In this document: positions 40,991-48,961 of the stretch, in pieces
Numbering within the stretch: the first letter of the stretch is position 1
Layout of the letters: each line of letters opens with the position of its first letter
NCBI GenBank assembly: GCA_946965045.2
Contig: OX337241.1
Coordinates: 3,033,744-3,097,743, forward strand
Source: Epithemia pelagica
Lineage: Eukaryota > Bacillariophyta > Bacillariophyceae > Surirellales > Surirellaceae
Length of the DNA stretch: 64,000 bases
Direction: 5' to 3'
Position numbers and translations under genes: made by a program
Notes under the pieces: model-generated
Told to the model about the DNA's origin: nothing
The model's input: the letters and a program-made list of their open reading frames with translations, nothing else
Database searches by the model: none

Positions 40991-42710
40991 GGATCCCTAT
41001 CAGTTCACATTCGGTGGAGCTTCGTGCCACCAGTTTTTGTTTTGCCGAAAAGCCGATGACGGCTCCTTTACCGAGAGTCATGAACCCACCGGTATGACCC
41101 TTTGTGTTAGGATGGACTGCGTATGACGCGTCCACCCACCATTTCACTATCCACTCGGGTTTTCCTTCAAGACGCAATACAAGGTTCATTGTGGTTTGTA
41201 GATATTTCAGAACGCGGCCCAATTTCCTGTGATCATCTTCGTCTGGTTTAGAGACTCGCGTCGAAAGGAAGGATATGGCTGTTCGGATGTCTGGCCTCCC
41301 ACGGTGAGCCAAGTAAGCCAATTGCATAGTGATACTATGAAACCGATCGGCATCCTCCTCGCTCAATTTTGTTGCATGCTCATTGACATGGTACAGATGA
41401 TTCGCTGCTGGTGTTTGTGCTCTGCCTTTGAATGACGACGGCATGCCGTCAAGGATGGTCTTGATATACGGTCGCATATCTACTTGCAATACTCCATCCT
41501 CTGAATAGTCGAGGAACATGCCCAGGTAGTCGTGTCGCTTGCCTCGCGACACTGATATATCACCCAAACTACCAAACTCTGCCTGTAGGTCCGCCACAAA
41601 TGCTTCCACGACTTTCTGATCAACATGTGAGATATTGAGGTCATCGATGTGCCAGGTTACTGTGCATTGTTTGCCATTGATCACCTTGTTGGCAACGCAT
41701 GAATCATATGGGTTGATAGTGTAGCCCCAACTTTTTAGAACTCCGCTCAATTTGATCCAAAACAATCGGGCAGCTCGTAGTGTCCCGTAGAGTGCCTTGA
41801 GCATCTCTACGTAGATCACTGGTTTGTTGTGTTCATACACGAGGTATTTTGTGTACATATCTGGGTCGACTTCCAACAGCAATTCTGCCATCAGTCCCTC
41901 AATCCTCATGTGCACGTTAGGGTCCATATCCGAGTGCATGAATGCACCCGGAATGTCCGCTACTATCACATGTCTCCGTTCCACTGCATCCACCACCGCT
42001 GTAATGAAAACAGCCTCGGTGGCCACGGTTGGCGATGCTGCGTCTTCTTTGTCGATGAAATCACGCTGCTTTCGCCCATCGGCGCACCCGCGCCCCTTGA
42101 TTTTCCCACAACGTTTCCGTTTGAGAAACATCAAATAATTCAGTGCTTTTTTGATTTGTTCCCATGAGAGATCCGTTTTATGTACCCCTCGCAGAATACC
42201 GCGCTCGTGAAGCTGCCGAATCTCTTTTTTAACTGCTTCCCGCCCCTTGTCACCAAATAGTTTGATGCCCATACGCATTGACATTTGGGGCGTGGCCAAG
42301 TTTGTTTCGGCCTCGATGAGATATAGCACTCCACGCAGCAAATATCCATCGTACCATCCTGCTGGTAGTGCATCGACTGATGCAAAGGTGTGCCCATACC
42401 TATGGGCATAGCTTCGCTCTCTATTTGGCCGTAGATCGTATCGATTTTCGTTGGTTGTTGTTGTGGATGAGCTTGATTCATCGCTAGAATCAGGACCAAA
42501 CACGATCTCCATTTCCTCATCGTCGTTCTCGTGTGTGGTTGCATTTGGTGCGTCATGCACGTCCTCCTCTATTCCCATATCCACCTCGTCCAACATACCC
42601 CCGTCCGCTGCGACATGCTCTTCAACATAATCAGCATCGTCCTCGTCATCCTCCTCCACATCAACTCCATCGACGCCAAATTCGTTTATACCCACTCCTT
42701 GGTTTTCCAC
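40851..42710 (-). CDS. Element B reverse transcriptase and RNase H start
   Basis: This 619-residue frame begins at GTG, overlaps the integrase ORF by 25 bp and has no ATG of its own, so a fused product is expected. Residues 1-90 are very acidic (a linker). RT follows: ADIPGAF (Asp252) and HIDD at 354-357, where Ty1/copia usually has YVDD, then GKRHDYLGM. RNase H begins near 520 (WWVDASYAVHP, then LVARSSTECEL). After GIHDVM the frame runs into non-homologous residues. The HIDD variant marks a divergent copia lineage that I recall from diatoms and other algae. Confidence 0.9.
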   Translation of the reverse strand: MENQGVGINEFGVDGVDVEEDDEDDADYVEEHVAADGGMLDEVDMGIEEDVHDAPNATTHENDDEEMEIVFGPDSSDESSSSTTTTNENRYDLRPNRERSYAHRYGHTFASVDALPAGWYDGYLLRGVLYLIEAETNLATPQMSMRMGIKLFGDKGREAVKKEIRQLHERGILRGVHKTDLSWEQIKKALNYLMFLKRKRCGKIKGRGCADGRKQRDFIDKEDAASPTVATEAVFITAVVDAVERRHVIVADIPGAFMHSDMDPNVHMRIEGLMAELLLEVDPDMYTKYLVYEHNKPVIYVEMLKALYGTLRAARLFWIKLSGVLKSWGYTINPYDSCVANKVINGKQCTVTWHIDDLNISHVDQKVVEAFVADLQAEFGSLGDISVSRGKRHDYLGMFLDYSEDGVLQVDMRPYIKTILDGMPSSFKGRAQTPAANHLYHVNEHATKLSEEDADRFHSITMQLAYLAHRGRPDIRTAISFLSTRVSKPDEDDHRKLGRVLKYLQTTMNLVLRLEGKPEWIVKWWVDASYAVHPNTKGHTGGFMTLGKGAVIGFSAKQKLVARSSTECELIGIHDVMDPQFHGSAGDCCEGCCTPPGQPKQHPPSQKWATLKLEKNQTY

Positions 42711-44077
42711 TCCTTGGTTTCCACTCCTTGATTTCTCGGTGGGACAAGGATATCCATGAGTTGGTTTTCGTTTTGATTCAGTCCTAATTCGTGAAAAGGA
42801 CCCGGTGGATTGTTCGCATCGTTTTCATAGTGATCTGTGTCGTCCAATGGACTGTGGTTTGGGTCATCATCGGCATCCAATTCGCCATCCACATATGCGT
42901 CGTCATAGCGGAGGACATCATCGTCCTCGTCAGGAGGCTCATCATACACGCTTCCTTCGTCGTCGTATAATGGATTGTCCTCTTCCATTGCCAGAATGCG
43001 ATTGTCCCGATTACCAAATGCCAGTCCTGGTTGCATTTGTTGTGCAGCCGCTAACTGAGCGACACGCTGAATGACTTCCTTTGGCATAAGGAGGCGTGTT
43101 GCGTGGTTTCGTGTGATGATTCTTCCGCTTTCCAGACTCATAAAGTAGTAGCTACCTTGACGGTTGCCGGTTGGCCGCAAGGCCAGGGCACCAATTGTCT
43201 GTGCTTCCATATTGTTGGAGTGCTGTTCATGACATTGAACGTACTCCCCAAACTCGAAGCGACAATGGCGGTGATAGTCCACGGTTTCTCCGGTGACAAG
43301 TTCTCTTGGACTTCTTGTCGTCGACAGCTGGTTGTTCTGGTTGGGAAGTCCATTCAGCCAGAACGTCGCAAATTTCGCCAGTTCAATCAACATGACCTTT
43401 GGCAGGGCCTCGAATGGTAGAGTGGTATATACACTCCGGATTCGTTCCTTGATGGTGCGAATGTGGCGCTCTATGTCACCGACATGCTCGTCTCGAGCTG
43501 TTGTATTCAGTTTTATTCCGAGCTCCCCTGTTCCCGCTTCCATGCCGTCACTCGCAAAGGCGCCGTCAGCTAGGAGAAACCGAGGGCGCAGACCTCCTCG
43601 TCGAAATACAGCGATGGTCTTCTTGATGGACCGAAGTAGGGTTCCTTCTTCTTTGTCTGCGATTGCGTCCATGGTGGAGACTCGAAATATGCGAGATGTT
43701 GTGGCGAGAAAGGACACATCATTGATATGCATTACGTCCATGGCAATGGTGACGTCTTTATGTTTTTCTTGGATGGGTGGTGGTATTGTGTCTGTTGTGT
43801 CCACCTTGGGTGGTCGTCTCCTGGTGGTCTTCCCTTTCAGGGAACCGAGGTCTTGTCCATAGATATGCTCTGCCCGCCTCACATCATCACTTGTATAAGG
43901 GGCGTTGGGTAAGAGCTTATGATTCAGAATATAGATAAGGTCTCTAGTTGACGGTCGGCCAATTTTGGCTTGTAGTGCCCGTACCTCTCTAGCTCTACGG
44001 ATCTCAGATTCAGTATAAAGCGCTTCGTTGTTATTAACCGTGGTTAAGAAGCTACCATGTATCGAAGAGAGATTCAT
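42686..44077 (-). CDS. Element B integrase (463 aa)
   Basis: The ATG at 44077 follows directly after the TAA of gag (TAAATG) and the two frames are the same, so either reinitiation or readthrough could supply it. The DDE core is D114 (AMDVMHI), D171 (LLADGAF) and E203 (VGDIERHIRTIKER). D-to-E spacing is 32, shorter than the standard 35. I see no HHCC zinc finger upstream; that region is a charged helical stretch with LNHKLLPNAPYTSDDV. The C-terminal 130 residues are acidic. The last codons contain three tandem copies of CAAGGAGTGGAAAC, one with an extra A, and there the RT frame takes over at -1. Confidence 0.88.
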   Translation of the reverse strand: MNLSSIHGSFLTTVNNNEALYTESEIRRAREVRALQAKIGRPSTRDLIYILNHKLLPNAPYTSDDVRRAEHIYGQDLGSLKGKTTRRRPPKVDTTDTIPPPIQEKHKDVTIAMDVMHINDVSFLATTSRIFRVSTMDAIADKEEGTLLRSIKKTIAVFRRGGLRPRFLLADGAFASDGMEAGTGELGIKLNTTARDEHVGDIERHIRTIKERIRSVYTTLPFEALPKVMLIELAKFATFWLNGLPNQNNQLSTTRSPRELVTGETVDYHRHCRFEFGEYVQCHEQHSNNMEAQTIGALALRPTGNRQGSYYFMSLESGRIITRNHATRLLMPKEVIQRVAQLAAAQQMQPGLAFGNRDNRILAMEEDNPLYDDEGSVYDEPPDEDDDVLRYDDAYVDGELDADDDPNHSPLDDTDHYENDANNPPGPFHELGLNQNENQLMDILVPPRNQGVETKEWKTKEWV

Positions 44078-45595
44078 TTAGAAGAGGCCTTCAGGACTTT
44101 GCACAAACTTGTGCTTCAAGCGCCCCGTGGCTGGGTCAAGTAGTTGAAATTGATTGCCCTCATGGCTGTCGTATGTAATGCAGTATCTGTTTTGAGCGGT
44201 GTGGAAAGATAAAATGTTGGCAGGCCCTTTGGGGTCATACCATACCAAGCCATATCCTGGCAATATCGCTTGTTGGTTCAGGATTCGTTCTCCGGCATGG
44301 CTGCTGATGGTGATTGGTGTCGTTGCTTGATGGATGTTGTGGAGAATGCTTGCATTGTGGATGATGTCCACTGTGGATTGATTGTCGAGCAGGATCCAGT
44401 CAGGGGATATGTTAGACTGTAAGGCAGAAAAAGAACAGTGTTGAGAAGATGCGTTTTGGTTCAACATGGATTGGTGGTAGACTGTACCGTTTGAGTTGTC
44501 TCTGTTTCTGTTGTTGGAGTCGGTTCCCTGAGCTGACTGTTGCCCATTTTGCGATTGGCTCTGACCCGTAGTGGTCATTGTGGATCCTGTTAACGTGGAG
44601 GCATCATCGCCTTGCGTACTGGCACTCTCGCGCGTGTGATAGGCCACAACTGTGGCGTTGTTATCGTTGCTTTGTGTCTGGTGGCGACTATGCGTCTGCA
44701 TTCTGTTATCTATGATGGCACGCGCATCGGCCAGTGTCTTTGGGTAACAGTTGCGTTTGTCCATGTCCAAGTAAGCGTTTTGTAGATGCGATTCATATTC
44801 GCGAGCGCCACATGTTCTGATGAAACGGATGGCCAGACACCTCTGTTGAGCTTCTTCTTCGTCAGCCGTTGTTGGTGACCCAGCACGACTGTTGTCAGCC
44901 GCTACTTGCTCCAGTAGATCCTTGTCGTATAACACCACGTTCAGTTCCTCCAGGACTTGCGCTTTTGCGCGAAACAACTCGTAGTAGTTGTGCAAACTTT
45001 GGTTTTTACCCCTGCGCATCGTGTAGAACTCTCCCTTGAGCTTATCACGACCGACGAGAGGATAAATGCGCCCGGAATCATATGTAAAGGTAGTCTGTTT
45101 GATCAATTTCAACAAAGCTATACCGTCGCGCTTCTTCCGAATGTTATCATATTGCGTCTTCGCCTGTAGTTTGTCTTTTATCAACTGGGTACACTGCCCC
45201 AGGATGAGACTAAACATGGCGGCGCGGAAATTCTGATACTCCATCAACTGCTCAGCTCGCATTTTATACTTCATCTTCCACTCTTCTACGGTAATGGTGT
45301 CTTTGTCATCTTTCGGTAGTTCTACCTGGTCAGGTTCATCCAGTGACAATTCCTCCACTGACTGCTGGAACTCCAGATTATATCGGTTGAATGTTGAGCC
45401 AATGTAACCGACCAGATACTCTACATTGCGCAGGTACCGCTTGGACTGCGGATCTTCGGAGTAGTCGAAGATACAGTCTTTTAATGTGGGTTCTTGTCCT
45501 TGAAACTTGTTCGAGTTTCCTTGTTGTCCTCTGCCACCACGTCCTCGACCACGACCACCACGTCCTTGTCCGCTTCTTCCTCCGCGTCCGGTCAT
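44078..45595 (-). CDS. Element B Gag with C-terminal protease (505 aa)
   Basis: The N-terminus is RGG/GR-rich (residues 3-25), typical of RNA binding. A helical capsid-like region follows (about 40-300), then a Gln/Asn/Ser-rich low-complexity linker (about 300-390). A retropepsin domain begins at ILLDNQSTVDII (Asp404), so the protease is encoded on the gag side. There is no CCHC knuckle. The start overlaps the ORF1 stop as ATGA. It ends in TAA immediately before the integrase ATG. Confidence 0.87.
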   Translation of the reverse strand: MTGRGGRSGQGRGGRGRGRGGRGQQGNSNKFQGQEPTLKDCIFDYSEDPQSKRYLRNVEYLVGYIGSTFNRYNLEFQQSVEELSLDEPDQVELPKDDKDTITVEEWKMKYKMRAEQLMEYQNFRAAMFSLILGQCTQLIKDKLQAKTQYDNIRKKRDGIALLKLIKQTTFTYDSGRIYPLVGRDKLKGEFYTMRRGKNQSLHNYYELFRAKAQVLEELNVVLYDKDLLEQVAADNSRAGSPTTADEEEAQQRCLAIRFIRTCGAREYESHLQNAYLDMDKRNCYPKTLADARAIIDNRMQTHSRHQTQSNDNNATVVAYHTRESASTQGDDASTLTGSTMTTTGQSQSQNGQQSAQGTDSNNRNRDNSNGTVYHQSMLNQNASSQHCSFSALQSNISPDWILLDNQSTVDIIHNASILHNIHQATTPITISSHAGERILNQQAILPGYGLVWYDPKGPANILSFHTAQNRYCITYDSHEGNQFQLLDPATGRLKHKFVQSPEGLF

Positions 45596-46317
45596 GCCGC
45601 CGCTTGACGACTCAGCTTGATCGGGCCGTGGTCCTTGCGGGGGGTGTACTCATGGTGTTCTTGACGCGGTGCTAGGTTTTGTCGTTGTCTACGGTGTTCC
45701 TCTTGGTCGTGGGTGAAAGGATTGTATACCTGGATGGTGTATACAGTTCTTCGACCGTTCGCCTTTCCTCGCGACAACACTACTCCTTTCAGATGAGACC
45801 GTTTTTGCACCCGAGCCAACTTGAGGGGATTCAGAACCCAGACGGCACTACCGATAGCCAGAACCGGTGGAATGGATGATGCGTTGGCTGGCAAAACGGG
45901 GATATTGTAAATAATCTCCACTCGTCCGTTCTCGTCTCGTACCACTTCTTCGGCGTCGAGAAAACCAGATGCGTCCCGCGACGATTCCTCGTCTCCACTG
46001 GTATTGTCCGGCACGACGGCGGCTGCCACTGCAGTTCGATGCTCCTCGGTTTGTACGTCCACAATTAACGCGCGACGTCTTGTCTGAAAATCGGATACGA
46101 TCCGTTCTCGTGATGCTGTCAGCACCGTGTTATCGTATTCGACCTCCGCCTGATGTTGTTGTTCCAACTCGGTTCGGTGTTCACGAAAGGTCGCCTCGCG
46201 CAACCGCACGTTGTGCTGGTGCCGACGATGCACCTCTGCAAGGCGTTCTTGTTCTTCAATGGAAAGGGCGGTGAGTTGGTTCAACAACGTAGTCAAACGA
46301 CTGGGATTCTCCGACAT
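45592..46317 (-). CDS. Element B extra ORF1 upstream of gag (241 aa)
   Basis: The ATG at 46317 is the first start after the 5' LTR. Residues about 15-90 are strongly charged, Arg/Glu/Gln-rich and likely coiled coil. Residues about 140-200 look globular (EIIYNIPVLP...AIGSAVWVLNP...VQKRSHLKGVVLSRG) with an SH3- or Tudor-like rhythm, and the tail is basic (RRQRQN...RKDHGP). I do not know the family. Copia elements usually begin with gag, so a separate first ORF is unusual. Its TGA overlaps the gag ATG (ATGA), suggesting coupled reinitiation. Confidence 0.75.
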   Translation of the reverse strand: MSENPSRLTTLLNQLTALSIEEQERLAEVHRRHQHNVRLREATFREHRTELEQQHQAEVEYDNTVLTASRERIVSDFQTRRRALIVDVQTEEHRTAVAAAVVPDNTSGDEESSRDASGFLDAEEVVRDENGRVEIIYNIPVLPANASSIPPVLAIGSAVWVLNPLKLARVQKRSHLKGVVLSRGKANGRRTVYTIQVYNPFTHDQEEHRRQRQNLAPRQEHHEYTPRKDHGPIKLSRQAAA

Positions 46318-46361
46318 GCAGTGTACTTCACCTCAAAATGAGAATCAAGAGGTAGTTCTGT

Positions 46362-46375
46362 TTCTAAGGAGAATA
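46362..46375 (-). other. Self-complementary primer-binding site of element B
   Basis: On the minus strand the 14 bases directly after the 5' LTR read TATTCTCCTTAGAA. The reverse complement TTCTAAGGAGAATA occurs on the same strand inside the LTR (46446-46433; also 3' LTR 40523-40510). This is the geometry of Tf1/sushi-type self-priming, in which the mRNA 5' end folds onto the site. No match to an initiator-tRNA end was seen. Confidence 0.65.
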
Positions 46376-46588
46376 TGTTGAAGCCTGTAACGAACCGTGC
46401 TGTAAAGGCAACAATTCCTATAACAAATTACGTATTCTCCTTAGAATGAGCTCTGTTGTTTGTTTCGTTGCTCTTCCGTCCACGTCGTTTTACCTCAACC
46501 CATTCGTCGTCACTTGCAGATGGATCTTCGCCTTGCTCAGTCGCTGTTTTCGTTTGTTCTGCGACTCCTCGCGGGACATCCTTCAACA
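46376..46588 (-). repeat. 5' LTR of element B (213 bp)
   Basis: It is the same length as the 3' LTR, with three mismatches seen (near 46383, 46392 and 46508). It is followed by the target duplication GATAG at 46589-46593. Confidence 0.92.
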
Positions 46589-47220
46589 GATAGAACTTGT
46601 TCTTGTTCTTCTTCGTTGGATTCTGGTTCTTGGTGGTGCGAATCTTCGTCTGGTCGATGTGGAAGGGCGATGGGACCCTCTCCCATAATCGATTCTTCAC
46701 CTGTTGATTCTCCCGTGTCGGATGCATGACGTAACCGTGTCGATTCAAATGACGAGTTCCCCGATGACCCTTGTACATGAAATCCTCGACAAGGCCCACA
46801 TAGCTCCAAACATCGGATCGAGCCGAGTAAAAGGCCACATAGACCACCAAGGTAATCGCAGTGCCACGGAGCAGCCACCATTGGGTGTCATTTGTAACCA
46901 TCGAGAGTTGTCGCATCTTTATGTGGAGATTTGCTCTCAGTAGATTGGAGCGATTCGAACTTGAGGGTCCATGCAAACTCTCTTGCGCTCCTCGATCTAT
47001 GTTGGCAACCGCCATTGTTTCCCAATGTTGGGACTGATCCTGGGCCTCGCCAATTGTCACGGATTGAAGGAGGCCACTTCATGGTTGTTGTCCTCAATCA
47101 TCGCTTCTTGAAGAGACATGTTGGTGAAATTGATTGATAAGGTCAAGTCGTCGCCGTCCTCATCTTGCCGTCATCGTGGTCGATGCGACGGAGTAGTCCC
47201 CAGCGGGGGTGAGGAGTCGG
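46589..47220. repeat. Duplicated spacer between elements B and the TIR transposon
   Basis: 46594-46690 continues the block interrupted by element B (counterpart about 29941-30040). 46700-47180 is the second copy of 20860-21300, including the LRR-leader remnant and the ALVVYVAFYS hydrophobic patch on the minus strand. No working gene is supported. Confidence 0.6.
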
Positions 47221-47977
47221 GGATACTCGGTATTTTTTGTGGACCACATACAAATATAGACAAACTTCCACAAACTACGATGTCGTATAGACTTTTTGTT
47301 GTATAGCTCTACTTATTAAGACCGTTATAAGACGGTATACTACAATACCCCCAATGCGGAGTTGAGCGATGTGGATAAATGTTGTCAATTGTTGATAATT
47401 GTTGAGCGTGCCATGTTCCTAAATAGACAAATAGAAAATTCTAAGTAGAATTGTTTTTCTGCTGCTCCCCCAAAGCCCCCAAAAAATTAGTCCCGAATGC
47501 ATCGCATGCAGTCACAGTTGACTGCATAGCACATGGCACGAAATTTCTTTGCCATGTGCAACATGATGAGTTTGACATGATGAATGCTTATGTGTTCTTT
47601 TCTCGATCGTCGTGCATCGTGCAAGTTGACCATGGCCGACGGTACGGTGGAAATGGCGGTTCAGACTGGTTGTTTCGACAGCCTTGTCTGGACGAATCCA
47701 CAAATCCACAAATCCACAAATCCACAAATCCACAAATCCACAAATCCACAAATCCACAAATCCACAAATCCACAAATCCACAAATCCACAAATCCACAAA
47801 TCCACAAATCCACAAATCCACAAATCCACAAATCCACAAATCCACAAATCCACAAATCCACAAATCCACAAATCCACAAATCCACAAATCCACAAATCCA
47901 CAAATCCACAAATCCACAAACGACGCAACAACACAAACGACGCAACAATCAAACAACTGCTACTATGGGTTAATGTT
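47221..47977 (+). repeat. Left terminal inverted repeat (757 bp)
   Basis: It pairs with 52978-52272 in reverse complement from GGATACTCGG to the shared inner end GGGTTAATGTT. It has an 8-bp insertion (about 47231-47238) absent on the right. It includes 28 units of an 8-bp array. Confidence 0.9.
47695..47918 (+). repeat. 8-bp minisatellite AATCCACA x 28
   Basis: It is a perfect array of 28 units with no visible variants. Because 8 is not a multiple of 3 and the unit lacks stops in its cycle, every frame reads through, giving spurious octapeptide ORFs (NPQIHKST) on both strands. No coding role is claimed. Confidence 0.95.
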
Positions 47978-48004
47978 CTACGGAGTCATCGGCCAGTCAG
48001 GACG

Positions 48005-48589
48005 TTAAGTTGTTTCACTTTTCTCTTTTGTCTGTCTCGCTTTTTCTCGGACCTTCTTTCTCCTTTTCTCTGCAGCTTCTTCCTTGAGAACTCGTTTCTG
48101 CTCCAGGTACACGAGAAACTTCTGGCGACGCTGTTCTTGATAGACGCGTTGTCGAAAGATGTCTGGTCGAAACTTGAGGTAGGCCTGCCGCGAATGGTGC
48201 AGCGCCGACATTGTCATCGTCTGCGGCTTCCCACATTCGACATCTTGCTCCAAAAAAGTCTTTGCTTCGGACATGTCGAAGACTGGTTCCGCACGATGGT
48301 TGACGAAGGCACGCGGATACAACTGACGGTCGTGGACGAGAGCCGCTTCTTCGTGCTGACGCTGAGCATGGTCGCGTCGCACCTGTTTCCGGTGGCCTGC
48401 GAGTCGGGCCTTGAATTGGTCAAAGACCACACCCTCAACAATAAACACAGGTTCCAAGGCGTAGATCTCCCAAGCTTCCTGGGCTGTGATATCAAGTGGA
48501 AGAACGCCGCTTTCCAAGTCCAGCAACAAGATGGATCGACTTTCGGAGTTTCTCCAGTCGATCCACCCGTCTTTGGATGATTGGGCCAT
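48005..48589 (-). CDS. Transposon accessory protein 1 (194 aa)
   Basis: The open frame reaches 48604, but the first ATG is 48589 (MAQSSKDGWIDW). The N-terminal half has W-RNSESR-ILL-DLE-GVLPL, then AWEIYALEPVF and VVFDQFKARLAGHRKQV, a compact helical pattern I recall from multi-copy diatom and oomycete proteins of unknown role. The C-terminal half is a long Lys/Arg/Glu-rich helix ending EKARQTKEKSETT, likely DNA- or RNA-binding or a nuclear signal. It may serve as the DNA-binding partner that Harbinger elements usually encode as a Myb-like protein. It ends 28 bp from the left TIR. Confidence 0.7.
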   Translation of the reverse strand: MAQSSKDGWIDWRNSESRSILLLDLESGVLPLDITAQEAWEIYALEPVFIVEGVVFDQFKARLAGHRKQVRRDHAQRQHEEAALVHDRQLYPRAFVNHRAEPVFDMSEAKTFLEQDVECGKPQTMTMSALHHSRQAYLKFRPDIFRQRVYQEQRRQKFLVYLEQKRVLKEEAAEKRRKKVREKARQTKEKSETT

Positions 48590-48961
48590 GGTTAAAAACA
48601 ACAATCAAACACGGTACTTGCTGCTCTGTTCTCTCAGTGCTGGTCGCACGTCCCAATGCTTGCGACTTTGTTGAGCCCAGAAGGGGCTCAAGAAAGAAAA
48701 CACAACAAGAAAGGAGAACTCGACTCGGCTTCACATTCTTTTCGTTTCCGAACACAACAATCACGACCTGGTCACGAGTCACAGCATTGCTGTCGCCAGA
48801 CAGCACCTAATGCCATCAATATCCGCCAGCATAACCCATTTACATAGCAAAAGAATTCAAACTAGTAACATATTCTATACAGGAGTGGTTATCCAAATAA
48901 GATGCATTGTCTTGCTCGACTCTCTCCTTGGAAACTCGCATGCAACAGACAAAATCTCACA
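48590..48961. promoter_or_regulatory. Divergent promoter region inside transposon
   Basis: It is the only space between the oppositely oriented accessory genes 1 and 2, so it must hold both 5' regions. No specific element was identified. Confidence 0.35.

Larger units (their letters stand above)
40453..46588 (-). mobile_element. Ty1/copia LTR retrotransposon B (complete, 6136 bp)
   Basis: It has 213-bp LTRs of form TGTTGAA...TTCAACA at both ends and a perfect 5-bp target duplication GATAG (40448-40452 and 46589-46593). Order on the minus strand: extra ORF1, gag-protease, integrase, RT, RNase H, which is copia order. The LTRs differ at three positions that I counted (about 1.4%), so it is older than element A. 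A frameshift splits RT from RNase H, so this copy is probably dead. It inserted into a duplicated spacer whose empty paralogue is at 29936-29940. Confidence 0.93.

Noticed and set aside
42690-42710. Canonical -1 slippery heptamer at the integrase/RT overlap
   Set aside because: The overlap contains GGAAAAC in a tandem repeat but not an X-XXY-YYZ site in the zero frame; an extra A in one repeat unit is an equally good explanation.
47695-47918. CRISPR-like or telomere-like array
   Set aside because: The unit is 8 bp, without spacers, and is not a telomeric repeat; it lies inside a transposon TIR and has an inverted partner.
47451-48580. Several long ORFs on both strands made of a repeating octapeptide (NPQIHKST on one strand)
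   Set aside because: They are produced by the stop-free 8-bp minisatellite in all frames; there is no independent coding evidence, and the same occurs at 52253-52757.
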